Assembly (NCBI GenBank): GCA_000708835.1
Contig: DF237040.1
Location: 1 to 64,000, forward strand
DNA: 64,000 bases
Direction of reading: 5' to 3'
Source of the DNA: Klebsormidium nitens
Lineage: Eukaryota; Streptophyta; Klebsormidiophyceae; Klebsormidiales; Klebsormidiaceae
In this document: piece after piece, positions 46,909-57,781 of the stretch
How the letters are laid out: each line of letters starts with the position of its first letter
Numbering within the stretch: the stretch's first letter is position 1
Program-made: the position numbers and the translations under genes
The notes under the pieces: model-generated
What the model saw: the letters and a program-made list of their open reading frames with translations, nothing else
Database searches by the model: none
Told to the model about the DNA's origin: nothing

Positions 46909-49178
46909 ATGGCGTCAAATCAGGTGAAGCGCAATCTCATGCGCCGACCCTCAGCCAGCACCACTGACATGTGCGACCTGGGCCCAGAATTGCTCAGTCT
47001 CATCCTCAGAAAGCTCCCCACCAGCCCCGTCTATTTAGCGCCACTCCCTTGTGTCTGCAGAGCCTGGCGCAACGTGATGGAGGAGGAAATCTGGCAGCAC
47101 TTCTGCTTGGAAGCAGCACCAGGGCTGTGCGAAGCATTGGGATATGGCGCAGCTTGTGAGCCCCCCGGAGGCTGGGCGGCATTCTTTGCACTGATTGTCT
47201 ATTGCCCGGGATTGCGCGGCACGTCCATCGTTGGGGATAGAGCTTGTCGCTGGTGGGAAGGCACGTTGGGGCATGTGCAGGAAGAGACGCATGGTTTTAG
47301 GATGGGGCCAAAGATCATGCGTGATTTGGGTCTAAGGGAAGGTTTCCGGGGGGATACTTTGTTTGTAAAGTGAGGCTTGCGAGCATGGAAGTCACTCTAA
47401 CCTTGAGTTGACCCATGTGTCCCGGGGCGTTATCAAGAATGTCGCCCATTCTATTACAGCAGAACGAGCAGGGGCAACTGAGTATTTTGATGCGTCCACT
47501 GAAAAGCAGCGAAAGATGCGGATGAGGGCTAAAAATTGCTGTGTGTACTGCCGAGCACCCTTGTTTCGGCTCCGGCAAGGTCTTTTCTTCAAGAAAGAGG
47601 AGGATTACTTCAATTGTCTACTAATCGATGCCAAGTACTATGACGCGAGTGGTCATGTCTGCGGGAACGGTCACCTCATACTTGGTCTGCAGGGATACTG
47701 GAAGAACCACCCGTTCTTCTGTGCTGAAGAGGTGAAGGGATCTGGCAAGGGTCTCAGCATCAGAACCTCAGATCTGGTGAAGGACGTCTGCGATGCGTTT
47801 GGGCCTTGTGATACCAATGGTCTGCCTGAAGTTGCATTCTGGAAGGATCTAGATGCCTTCGATGTGTCCGAGAAGCTCGAGTGTCTAGCGCGTCTTATTA
47901 AAAATAGCTCCTGTGAGGCGCAACTAGAGGAGACTGGAGCCGCGTGTCCAAGACAGCCGCAAGCATTGTCCAAATTGCAGTGGGAGCTGCATCATTTGAA
48001 GTTACAGATCAGCGAAGTTGCTAGAGACTTTGAGGACAATTGCAAGGAACAGCCAGAGTGCAATCAAAAGGAATCGGTGTCAGGTAGCGACGTGGACTTG
48101 GACTCAGAGCTGGAGGAAGGATCAGAGACGAACTCGGAGTTGAAAGTTGGACATCAGGACGACAAGAAGTATACTTATCACTTTTGGGAGGCTGGGTGCA
48201 TGAACTTGTATCCTGTTTGCGCCTTTGTGAGAGGCATGCCCCAGGCAAGAAGAATCATCACAAGGGTCCTGAGGAACAGGAATCAAAGTGCTCAAAGAGC
48301 TTTCGATGCAGTCCAATACTTGAAGAGACTACAGCTTCGCAGAGACCAAGTTCAGAGTGAACTGGATACGCTGAAACGAAGGAGGAAGGGCATCGAGGCT
48401 GCTCTGGAAAAGGCTGGCATACCTGCATGCCTAAGCTCGCAGCATGGAAAGTGGCCGGACTCAGACGTTGTTGACAAATACATTCTGGTGAGTTTCACAT
48501 AACACTCGGGTATAATTCCACCTTGTGTCCTTAACTGCAGACTCTTTGATATATTATGACGCCTACTCTTGTGACAGTATGCTATTCTTAGGACGGGGTA
48601 AGTTGTATTAAGCTTCTTGTATGGGCCAGTCTGGACGCCTTGGTGGTTGCAGTCTTTTTGAAACTCAAGGGCTTATGCAGGACGGTTTTAAAAGGCAATA
48701 GAGAATCAATCATTCAATCGTTTTTAGGCCTTTTTGTTCTGAATATTTTGCCTTTCTGTTATTGATCCTCGAGAATTTCCCACGCAATCGTTTGTTGTTT
48801 TGGTGAGGAATCAGGCCGCCTTGGTCTTCTTGAGTACTGAGATTGTTCAATTTTACCTTCGGACAGACGAGTTAAAACGTAGGCTCGGTTCAAAGGAGGA
48901 TGTGGTTTGAGCAATCATTGCAGTGATTCGATCAAAAAGCAGAGAGCTTGGATCGAAGGAAGAATTTTCAGTTGGCAATTGAGCCGAGTCGTTTGAGGAA
49001 TATCGACGTGGGTTATTACCTGACTGTTTGCACCTCCTTTTTGAAGGACGAGAGCATGACGGTCGATGAGGTCATCCAGAGCCAGCAGGAACATATGCTG
49101 GGAGGGGCGGCAAGGAGACCCGGCCCAAGAACGAGAGGCGAAGCAAAGAGCACGGCAAAGAGAGAGGGTCAAAGGTAG
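46909..49178 (+). CDS. EID1-like F-box protein with a one-base frameshift
   Basis: Exons are 46909-48487 and 49047-49178. The start MASNQVKRN was chosen because it aligns with MASQRVTRS and MASKRVTRS of the plus-strand relatives. F-box LGPELLSLILRKLPTSPVYL, PLPCVCRAWRNVME; then APGLCEALGYG, PPGGWAAFFALIVYCPG. After GDTLFV an extra A (GTAAAGTG near 47367-47370) shifts frame. One frame over, reading resumes as SEACEHGSHSN, THVSRGVIKN, matching the relatives. The zinc-type motif CVYC...HVCGNGH, the acidic linker and the C-terminal domain (KAGIPAC, KWPDSDVVDKYI) are intact. Exon 1 is one base over a multiple of three, consistent with a single insertion. The tail exon reads DESMTVDEVIQSQQEH, then a basic Arg/Gly/Lys stretch. 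It is either a young pseudogene or carries a sequence error. Confidence 0.78.
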
Positions 49179-50522
49179 GGCATAGGAAGAAGGAACAAGT
49201 GCGGAGCTTCATTGGCTCGGCTAGGCAGAAGAGGTGACACAAAAAGCGAAGCGAGCGCAGCGCAGCGCCGCAAGTCTGTTGCAGGTGCCGGAGTAACCTC
49301 AGATTACAGTAGGTGAATTCGATTACATTTGTATCTGCTTTGCGTGTGGCTACTTCCGATCCTGCTACCCCAGTACTTCATAATTAACGCTCCGTCATGC
49401 AAGTGTCAAATTTGACAGAGGGCAAGGATCGCCCGTTGCCCAGGCTGCCACGTGGTCAACATCAATTGGAGACCAGCTCGTCCATTCAAATGACGCTTTC
49501 TAAACATGGGCTCATCGAAGCACCGGCGGGCCCGTAACCGCGAGCTGCATGACGGGCACAATCTTTGTGCTACTACAATAATGTCGACTTAAATCGCACT
49601 GATTATCAGAATACTGTGGAGAATTATCTCAAGGCGCTGCGCTGCCTGCCAGTGGTATCGACCGTATGAAGTGCATCAGTGCAGGGACGAGTGCGAAGTA
49701 TAAGGGACTCGGATCTAAAAGGCATGCTAGCCTGCTGCACACATCTGACTGGATGCTATGTGATGGCTTAGATGCATACGCGTACTTCCATGCAGGCTCG
49801 AGTCCGATCATGTACGTGTTGGCTCATGCAGCATGGCATGGTCCGATCGCACTGAATCACTCATGTGCATGTCGGACGTGGCGCCCGGCCGATTGGTATT
49901 GCTTAGTGCAAGGCCATGCTCTCTGGCATAGCATGACATGTTGGCCGGACACCTAATTTGCATGATCCGAACTTAATTGGCTTCTGAACTGCATGAGCTG
50001 TCTTCGAAACGCGTTGTCATATCATGCTTCATAAGGGCATGTCGAGTTGTCTGAGTATTTAACAGCTTCGATTACCAAGCCCGGTTTCAAGGTCCAACCA
50101 AACACTCAGTCAAGCTCTCTTCGTAAACTCGCGAACGGACATTTGATTGGGAGGCTTAACTTCAGTGCAGATCCAATAACCGTCTCAATTTCGATCATAC
50201 CGCACGCGCTCTGAAATCGAATGCAAGAGCCGATCTTCCCGCCGCCTGGCAGGGTTTGATACTCTGATTGCAATGGCTTGGGCTTACAACCCCGTACACA
50301 CGGATTCGATGAGTAAAGAATGGGTAAAGAAGTTCGCATCGCAAGCCTGCAACTTTCAAAATTTTCAAACGGAGATTGATAAGACCGTCACCGGGCCAAT
50401 ATTCATGTTGCAAACGGGCAGATCACCTCTTTAGGCTCTTTCAAACTACTCTGATGTCCTACACTTTGTTATAACTGCAGTGGCCGTTAGCTAGTCCATG
50501 TGATTGCATTCGTGGATACTCC
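49179..50522. other. Non-coding stretch between convergent F-box genes
   Basis: This holds the 3' sides of two convergent genes at its ends and no recognised gene between. From about 49400 to 50100 it is dense in GCATG, CATG and GATC words, as in other gene-free stretches of this window. Confidence 0.4.
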
Positions 50523-52895
50523 TTATCGTCGTTTGTGTCGGCGGCAACCTCCCGTCGCGTATGTGCGACAGCAAGCACCGCAAGCCAGACGCACACAAGC
50601 ATCTGAGCCCGTGTTATTGCATTTCGTCCCGTCTGCGCTGCCGGGACACACTAGTTGCGATGCTCTGCTTGCCCGCTTTTCCGCCACCTCTAGTTGCCGT
50701 CGAGCCTTCCGTTCAGCTTCTCGTGCCTCGTGCTCTGCCTTGCGCTTGGCCTTCTCCCTATTTTGCGCCGCTTGCTCTGCGGCCCTCTTTTCCTCCACCT
50801 CTAGCCATTTCTGCCGCACGCTTTTGACGGTCTCCTCCAGCGACCTGTTAGGATCCTGCAGACGACCAAACGGAACTCGTCGGGATCTGCTTTATTGGAT
50901 GTTAGATGCGACTCGAGAGGAAGATTTGAGATTGAGTCCTTTCCAGGATCTAACTAAAGACATATGGTCGAAAAGCTTCAACATCAGAAGAACAGCTCGA
51001 GCTGATAACGAAGTATTTACAAAGCAGCTTGCATCTGACTTCGCACCTATTTTCAGCTTGATTTTGCATGTAATGACGCTCTCGAAACGAGAAATAATGG
51101 CCAGACACGAGCAGATCTTGGTCAGTGCAGTGCACTCATGACTCCAAAAAAGCTATGTCATCAGAACGAACCCTCCAGACTTGAAATTGGGGCCAGAATT
51201 CTTACCTCCGAAAATGTGACTAGAAGAAACTAATCGATTGTTACGTTGTTGAATCACAAGTCCAGATTGGTGTCGTGAAAGCAGCATATCAAGTCCACCC
51301 GAGCACACTTTACGTTGACTCAAACACTTCTGACGATCTTCCAGCATGAGCTTACCTTGACAAAGCTGTACACTGCCTCCGGTTTTGGCCACGCCCCACC
51401 GCGCTTGCACACGCCAGCCTCCTCAAGCGCTCCCTCAATCACAGCCTTCCGATGCGCTTCCATCTCCTCGAGTCTGTGCATGACCTGTTCTCCGATGGAG
51501 TTCAGTCGTTTCAGGTTTCTGACCGTTCGCAAAACCATTTGAGCACTCACCGTGTTTCGACTGAGATAAGTAGCAAGAATCCCCACCCGGTCGTTGGGCA
51601 CTGCTGTCAAAAGGTCCATCACTATGTCTATTTCTTCGACTGGAACCTCCCAGAAAGGGGTGTCAAAATCCTCCTCCTCTTCAGCTTCTGAGTCAGAGTC
51701 TGACTTAGGTGACTCTCTCAAAGCCGTCCTCAAAATCCTTCATGACCTTGCAAGTCAGTCTCGCTATTTCTGGTATACCATTGATGAGTTCCGGCATCGT
51801 TTGCAACCTTGCTAAGGGGCGGAGCTCTTCTAATGTATCCTCCTCATTAGAGGTTTCGTACTCTGTCTCATCTGCCAAGCGCTGCAGCTTTTGCGACACC
51901 GTGAAAGCGCCAAGATGCTTTCGGAAGTCTATTTCATCGTCGCCATCCAGCTCGTCTTCAAAGGTCGCTACCAATGCATTAAACACCTTGAACGTCTCTA
52001 CCAACAGCTCCTCCCCGGATCCTGCCATCGGCTTGTGCTGAAGAATCTCAATGCAGTCCCCATAGTAGTTGATTACAAATGTCAAATGTCCTTCCCCACA
52101 GACATTACCAGTGATCCGCTCAAAGGTCTCCGATGAGAAGTCCCTGAAAATTTCCAGGAATTCAGACACTCCCTCACTGCAGGGAGCCAGGTTGTCCTCA
52201 AAGAAAGCATTCCCTGAGAGCTCGAACAAGGGGGCACCGCAGAAAGCGCATTTCTCCTTGGCACTCTCCTGCATGCTCTGCTGTTCCTGGGGCGATGCTT
52301 CCAGGTACCTGCTCGCCTTTGACTGCTTTGCAATCGCTGAGTTCGGAAAGTCCTGAACCAGGCCCCGGCATGCGCCCAAAGGCAAATCCTCATCTTCGTC
52401 CTCTGAGGGGTGCTCACAAACTCGTGTGACAAACAGGGGGTCCTGTCGGAACTGCGCCTTCAGCCGCAACTCCTTTGCCACTGCAGGTCCAGTCTGAAAG
52501 CCGCCAGCTTCCTGCTGCACGTGGCCCAGTGAGTCCGAGCAGCTCACATTACCCTCAGAAGCCTCCCAGCAATCTGACGGACGACGCAAGTCTGGGCAAT
52601 AAAGCAAGAACTTGAAAACCTCTAGCCAGCCTCCGGGGGGCTGGCTAGAAGCTCCATACCCCATGCACTCGCACAATGCTGGAGCCTCCTCCAAGCAAAG
52701 CTGCTGCAAAGTTTCTTCCTGCATTATGTTCCGCCAGGCTTTGCACACGCTGGGGAGTGCTGCCAAGTGCATGGGGCTGGGGCCAAGTTTGAGGAAGATG
52801 ACATTGAGCAATTCCGGGCCCAGGTCTTGAATGCTGTGTGTGCCAGCAGAAGCGCCCCCAAACACGCTGCGAGCCAGGCGCTTGATCAATTTCAT
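50523..52895 (-). CDS. EID1-like F-box protein with a frameshift in the acidic linker
   Basis: Minus-strand exons are 51356-52895 and 50523-50855. The start is MKLIKRLARSVFGG. F-box LGPELLNVIFLKLGPSPMHL, LPSVCKAWRNIMQ; then APALCECMGYG, PPGGWLEVFKFLLYCP, LFVTRVCEHPSEDEDED, GACRGLVQDF, and zinc-type CAFCG...NVCGEGH (Glu where relatives have Asn). At about 51715-51735 the frame changes: DFEDGFE should continue RESPKSDSDSEAEEEED but is out of phase by one base, and exon 1 is one base over a multiple of three. The C-terminal domain (FWEVPVEEIDIVMDLL, GGAWPKPEAVYSFVK) and the tail exon (DPNRSLEETVKSVRQKW, then Ala/Glu/Arg-rich) are intact. This is the parent type of the pseudogene at 35360-36282. 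Confidence 0.78.
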
Positions 52896-53558
52896 TGTGA
52901 GGGAACTTTCAAGTCACTGGTTGAGAGTACACAATTGCAAAGACACCACCGCTGGAGCCCGCAGACAACAGGAGGCGCTAGGCGCTCTTGGTTTACCGTC
53001 AGCTGACCACATTGCCTGACTGTGATATGTAGCCTGATATCAATAGGCTTAGCAGCTAAGCTCGCTCAGCTGCGCTCAGCTGCCTGAACAGGCATGCAGC
53101 TCGTTGAGAGCACTCCCTCATCAGCAACTTGACCCTGTATGATGAAATCAAACCCGATACGTGGCATGGAGGCGGGCATTTTCACCGGGCATCTTTTACC
53201 CGTATAACATTATTCCCCGAGGAAGGGCTCCAAGGCATCAATCAATGTCCCCTTTGCATAACAGGGAAGGTTAAGTTTAACCCGACATGCGCCCTAGCTG
53301 CAGGAGCCCTTCCTAGCTGCAGCCCTTCGCATCTGCCATATGACCTTGATTCTGAACTTTGAAGATTGTGCTGAGCAGCTGAAGTCTGTGCTCAGAATCT
53401 CAAGGTTACGAAAGATTGCAGCGCGTTGCCTGCGTCCTGGCAGGCCCTTCTTTTCCTGTAGCCACCACGCTTTTCTGGTCTCGTGGTTGATGCACACCAA
53501 TCCAGGCAGAAGCGAAGCGCTGAAGGCTGCAGTTTGCGTCACTGGAGGGTCCAGCGCA
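52896..53558. promoter_or_regulatory. Bidirectional F-box promoter region, copy 2
   Basis: The head-to-head spacer of the 52.9/53.6 kb pair, collinear with 36283-36928. Shared blocks include CATTGCCTGACTGTGATATG, AGCTAAGCTCGCTCAGCTGC and TTTTCACCGGGCATC. A possible TATA-like motif (CGTATAACAT) is at about 53197. The palindrome of copy 1 is present here in a looser form near 53080-53105. Confidence 0.55.
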
Positions 53559-56025
53559 ATGGCTTCAAAGCGCGTGACTCGCAGCGTGGCGCGGCAAGAC
53601 TCAGCCGCCGCCACAGGCATCTCCGACATAGGCCCAGAGTTGCTCAATCTTGTACTCACCAAGCTCGCACCCAGCCCTCTGAACTTGGCCGCAGTCCCCT
53701 GTGTTTGCAAAGCCTGGCGCAGAATAATGCAGGAGCAGACTTGGCAGCAACTCTGCCTGGAGATTGCTCCGGGGTTGTGCAGAGCGCTGGGGTATGATGC
53801 AGCTAGTCAGCCTCCTGGTGGCTGGGCGGCAATGTACAAGCTCCTCTTTTTCTGCCCGGCCCATTTCCACATGTCCTGGTACTTTGACGGGTGGAGCTCC
53901 CTAGGGCACGTACAGACACAGTCCACCGGCTTCCTGACAGGGGCGGAGATTGCCGCAGAGTTGCGCTTGAAAGATCGGTTCAAAAGAGTTGTCCTGTTTG
54001 TCAGCCGACCGTGCTTTCACGGAGATGAGATAGGAGCCCGGCATGCAACACGGGTGCACACCTGCCAGGGCCTGCTTCAGGATGTTGCCAAGTCAGCCCT
54101 TGCGAAACGGGCGGGGGCAAGGGAGTACTCGCAAGCACCTCCCGAGTTGCAGCAGAGGATGCGAGAGTTAGCGAGCGACCGCTGTCAGTACTGTCAAGCG
54201 GCTTTATATGAGCTTGAGTCCAGGGTCCTGGCTGATAGAGAGTGTTCTTCCTCGGAGGACATGGACTCGGACGAGGAGGGGCTAGAGGGGTTCGACTTCA
54301 GCGGTCATGTGTGTGGGAACGGGCACGTTATGCTTGAGATCCTGGGTAATCTGGGCGAGACGCCATTTTCCGGTGCAGAGTCAGTGCGTGAAGTCGAGGA
54401 AGGTCGTCCTGTAGAAACTAGTAAAGTGAAGAAAGAGCTGTGTGGACTCTTTGGGTCGGACCCAAATGCTGAGTTTGAACGCAAGCTGTGGAACACTTTG
54501 GACGCTTTCTCTATGTTCAGGAAGCTGGAGTGCTTAGAGCGAGAGTTTCAGGAGAGTGGATTGAAAGATGAGATCTGTGAGGACACAGATGAGGATGGCG
54601 AGGAGCGAATAGTGCACAGCCCGCGGCATCGGATTCCTTGAGAGGGCGTCAGGTGTTGGCTGACTTGGAGCAAGAATGGTATGACATGGAGAAGCAGGTT
54701 GTCAGCACTGTTGAAGCTTTTGAGAGGGACCTTGATGAGGACTCAGAACCGGTTTTAGGGGCTGATACAGAATCTGTCAGGGAGTCTGGTCCATACTGGG
54801 AGGTTTCGGCTAGTGAAATTCAGTGCGTCAGGAAACTCCTGAACGTTGAGCCCCACTGTACGGATATCTTCGCCAGATTCCTGGCCGGGAGTTGCAAGCG
54901 GAGTGCTAGCGTGGTTTTGGACACAGTGAAGAGGCTGAAACTGCTGAACTCGCCCCAAGAGCAGATTAGGAGTGAACTGCAAGCGATCCGGGAAAAGAGG
55001 GGGGATGAGGTTGGAGCAGCGCTGCGAGTTGCTGGATTACCCGAGGGATCTTACTCGAACCCTTGGCCGGATTATGAGTCCGTTCGCAAATACATCTATA
55101 CGGTGAGTCGTTGTGAGCTGCCGTATTTTGTGTGATTGCACTTGTGGGACTATGACTGTCAGCATTGCTTCGGAAGAAGATGGATCTGTGGCACCCAGCG
55201 GAGAAGGGACACCATCCGATCACATTGCTGTTATGTGCTGGCTCAGACTCAAGGCAGAAACGCATTTCATATGCTTTTCCGTCTGCAAATACATCAGATT
55301 GGTGAGTCGACCAGTTGTCCGATGTTCTAAGCTGTCGTCATTGGGTGACCGCACTTCTGAAACTGTGACCGTAGCTGTCAGACTTGCTTTGGACGAGTGA
55401 TGGAGTTTCCGCCACTCCAGCATAAAAAGGGACATCATCCAATAGACGATCAGGGCTGGTCTGCAAAGGAGGGCAGAACGCAATCCGTATGGATCACGCC
55501 TTTCCAATGGTTCGTTCTCACATGATTGGAGATTGAGATGTTTTTCTGTTGAACCGTGATCTGGCTGCCCGCTGGGGCGTCTCTAGGGTTTTATTAAGAG
55601 ACGTTGGACTCTGGCAGATGCTGCAAAGTTCCCTTTCAATCTATAAAGGCAGAGGTCGGGTTAGAAAGGTCGTTGAGAAGCTTTGCTATGGTCTGTCTGG
55701 CTTGCCACTTTACCGGGATTTTGACAAAAGGGCACGCTCCCTAGTCAGGTGCTTCAGAGCTTTTTCTTGACGAGAAGGCAGTCGCTAAAAACTCATTCAG
55801 AATCTGTCCACCTGAATGTGTCCCAAGTGTAAGCGACTAAAATCGGATGGACTTCTTCGTTTTTGTGTGAAGTCCGAAGACATCTCGTTGGAGGAGGTGA
55901 TCCGCTGTCAGCAGAAAGCCTTAAAAACGGCGAAGGCAAGGAAGGGCGCAGAAGGTGAGGCAAGACGCGGCGGCGGCGCTGGGAAGAAAACGACCGCGCC
56001 AAGTGGAAGGCGTAGCAAGAGGTAA
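53559..56025 (+). CDS. EID1-like F-box protein with a 23 bp insertion
   Basis: Exons are 53559-55102 and 55873-56025. The start is MASKRVTRSVARQ. F-box IGPELLNLVLTKLAPSPLNL, VPCVCKAWRRIMQ; then APGLCRALGYD, PPGGWAAMYKLLFFCP, LFVSRPCFHGDE, TCQGLLQDVAKSALAKR and zinc-type CQYC...HVCGNGH. Compared with its copy at 36929, the segment around 54600-54640 is 23 bp longer. The first frame therefore ends at HSPRHRIP, and the C-terminal part (GRQVLADLEQEW, YWEVSASEIQCVRKLL, YSNPWPDYESVRKYI) is in another frame. Removing 23 bp makes exon 1 a multiple of three and closes the phase. The tail exon reads SEDISLEEVIRCQQKA then RRGGGAGKK. It may be a pseudogene, or the region may hold an unrecognised splice. 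Confidence 0.75.
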
Positions 56026-57781
56026 AAAGTAGTATGGGTCGTTGATCGACATAAGATGATGCGCACCCTCGAAGTTGGCGGGAAGTGAAAACAGCGCCAT
56101 GCGAGATGCAAAGAGACGGCAGAAAGTGTAGTCAGCCTGTGGGTACTCCGGATGTGCCTACACATGTGAGGTTGGTTTGCAATTTTCAAGCTTAGAGCCC
56201 CTTTGTCTCTTCGCTGCTTAGAAGAGTTGACTCGGCTACTGTGCCACGTACTCTGACGCCGTTGCTTTCCGGAACAACGGCTCGAACCCTTTGCTTTGTG
56301 AACATTGATGCAACATTCTATATAAACGCAAAGCATAGCATCCAGAGACATGGCCCGCCGCCAGCGCGGGCCGCGTCCAGTACACGGTTTGGTGCCTGCA
56401 AATGCTCGGTTCTGCAAACTGAAACCGGCGATAGGTATTTGATGTACAGGAATGATAAACTTGCACTGAACTAGAGTGTATATTTCTTGCAAAAAGTCGA
56501 TCTACTCGTGCTTGCGCTCAAGCGAGTGCACATCATCACTGCCCGCACAAAGTAGCTTCAATCCATATCATCGATGAAGTAATCAAATTCGTAGCTTGTA
56601 ACTCGTGGGCCGCGCAAAGTTCAATGATGCTATTTCGAGTGTGCGCTGGTCGATCGTCGATCATGATCTTAGCCCGTTAGTACCAGACGCGCGTGCACCC
56701 AATAAAGTTGGCCGGATCCGCTGACACATGGGCTCACCAAATCTGATCGACACGCGTCTAGAATCTGGACACGCCCGGCCGCGGCCGTCATGTGATCATG
56801 TCATGCCGGCGGGCGTCCGGGCTGCTATAGTATGCCGCGAAGTGCATGTAATGATGCACGAGGTTTTAGTGACTTAAGCCAGACGCAAGCCATGTCATGA
56901 GCACATGAACTTCTTTGTCGATTCATCATATACTGTATGCCACGCCTGGTTGCAACATGGACGTAAGACTTGGAATACTGATAGCATCTTGGCATGATGC
57001 ATGTGAAAGGATGCATCCACTGAGCAACCGTCCATCCAGCAGCGGCCTGGCTCCTCGCATGCTTTTAAGCTCTCGAATGGTTAGCCAACACAGATTGTCA
57101 AGGCGGAATATTCGTACTCCAATTGCATGGCCGGGGCGGATCCCATGAGCTTGGCCGCGGTGAGGGCGTATAGGTTTTTTTAATCAGCCCGGCCTGCTAG
57201 GAGCAAGTCGGGAATGGATTCATCAAGCGTGATGCGTAAAGTGCGCGCTCTTGGGGCTCAACACTTCTTGCAATTCCCATCCGCAGCAGACTCTGGAGAA
57301 CCCCCACCGGTCAATAAAGACACAACGGTGCCAACTCACAACCTGAAGATAGCAGCGTTCTCGAGTCGTTTTAACGGGATCAAAATCTCGAACTAAGAAA
57401 GCTCCTTCACTAAGATCGTTGATCTGAAAACGTATGGCATGCCCAACAGAAGTATACGCGTTCACTTGGTCCGCATGTCCACATAAAGCATAGGAAACAG
57501 ATAACGCCTCCCCGATGTACAAAGGAACAGGACATACGGAACGTGTCCATCCGTCTCTGGCTTACTATCCTGACAAAGGAAAGTAAGGCTGTGTCCCTCT
57601 ATCTATTGAAACTCTGCCTGAACAATACAAGCATTATCCTCCGACAAAACGTGACAATCCGAACTTTCTAGCGGGGGAAAACAAGGTCCGATTACTCGGT
57701 CAAGTTGGATGCTCATGCATTAGAGGCCCGTTGATAATGTTCCGCAAGCGTTCTTGACCCTCAACCCGCTTGACTTGACGT
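56026..57781. other. Spacer between F-box cluster and membrane-protein gene
   Basis: The part up to about 56265 matches about 39123-39345 and is the right arm of the segmental duplication. From about 56470 to 57100 it is rich in CATG/GATC words. 57200-57780 holds no recognised gene and is the 3' side of the minus-strand gene that ends at 57782. Confidence 0.4.
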
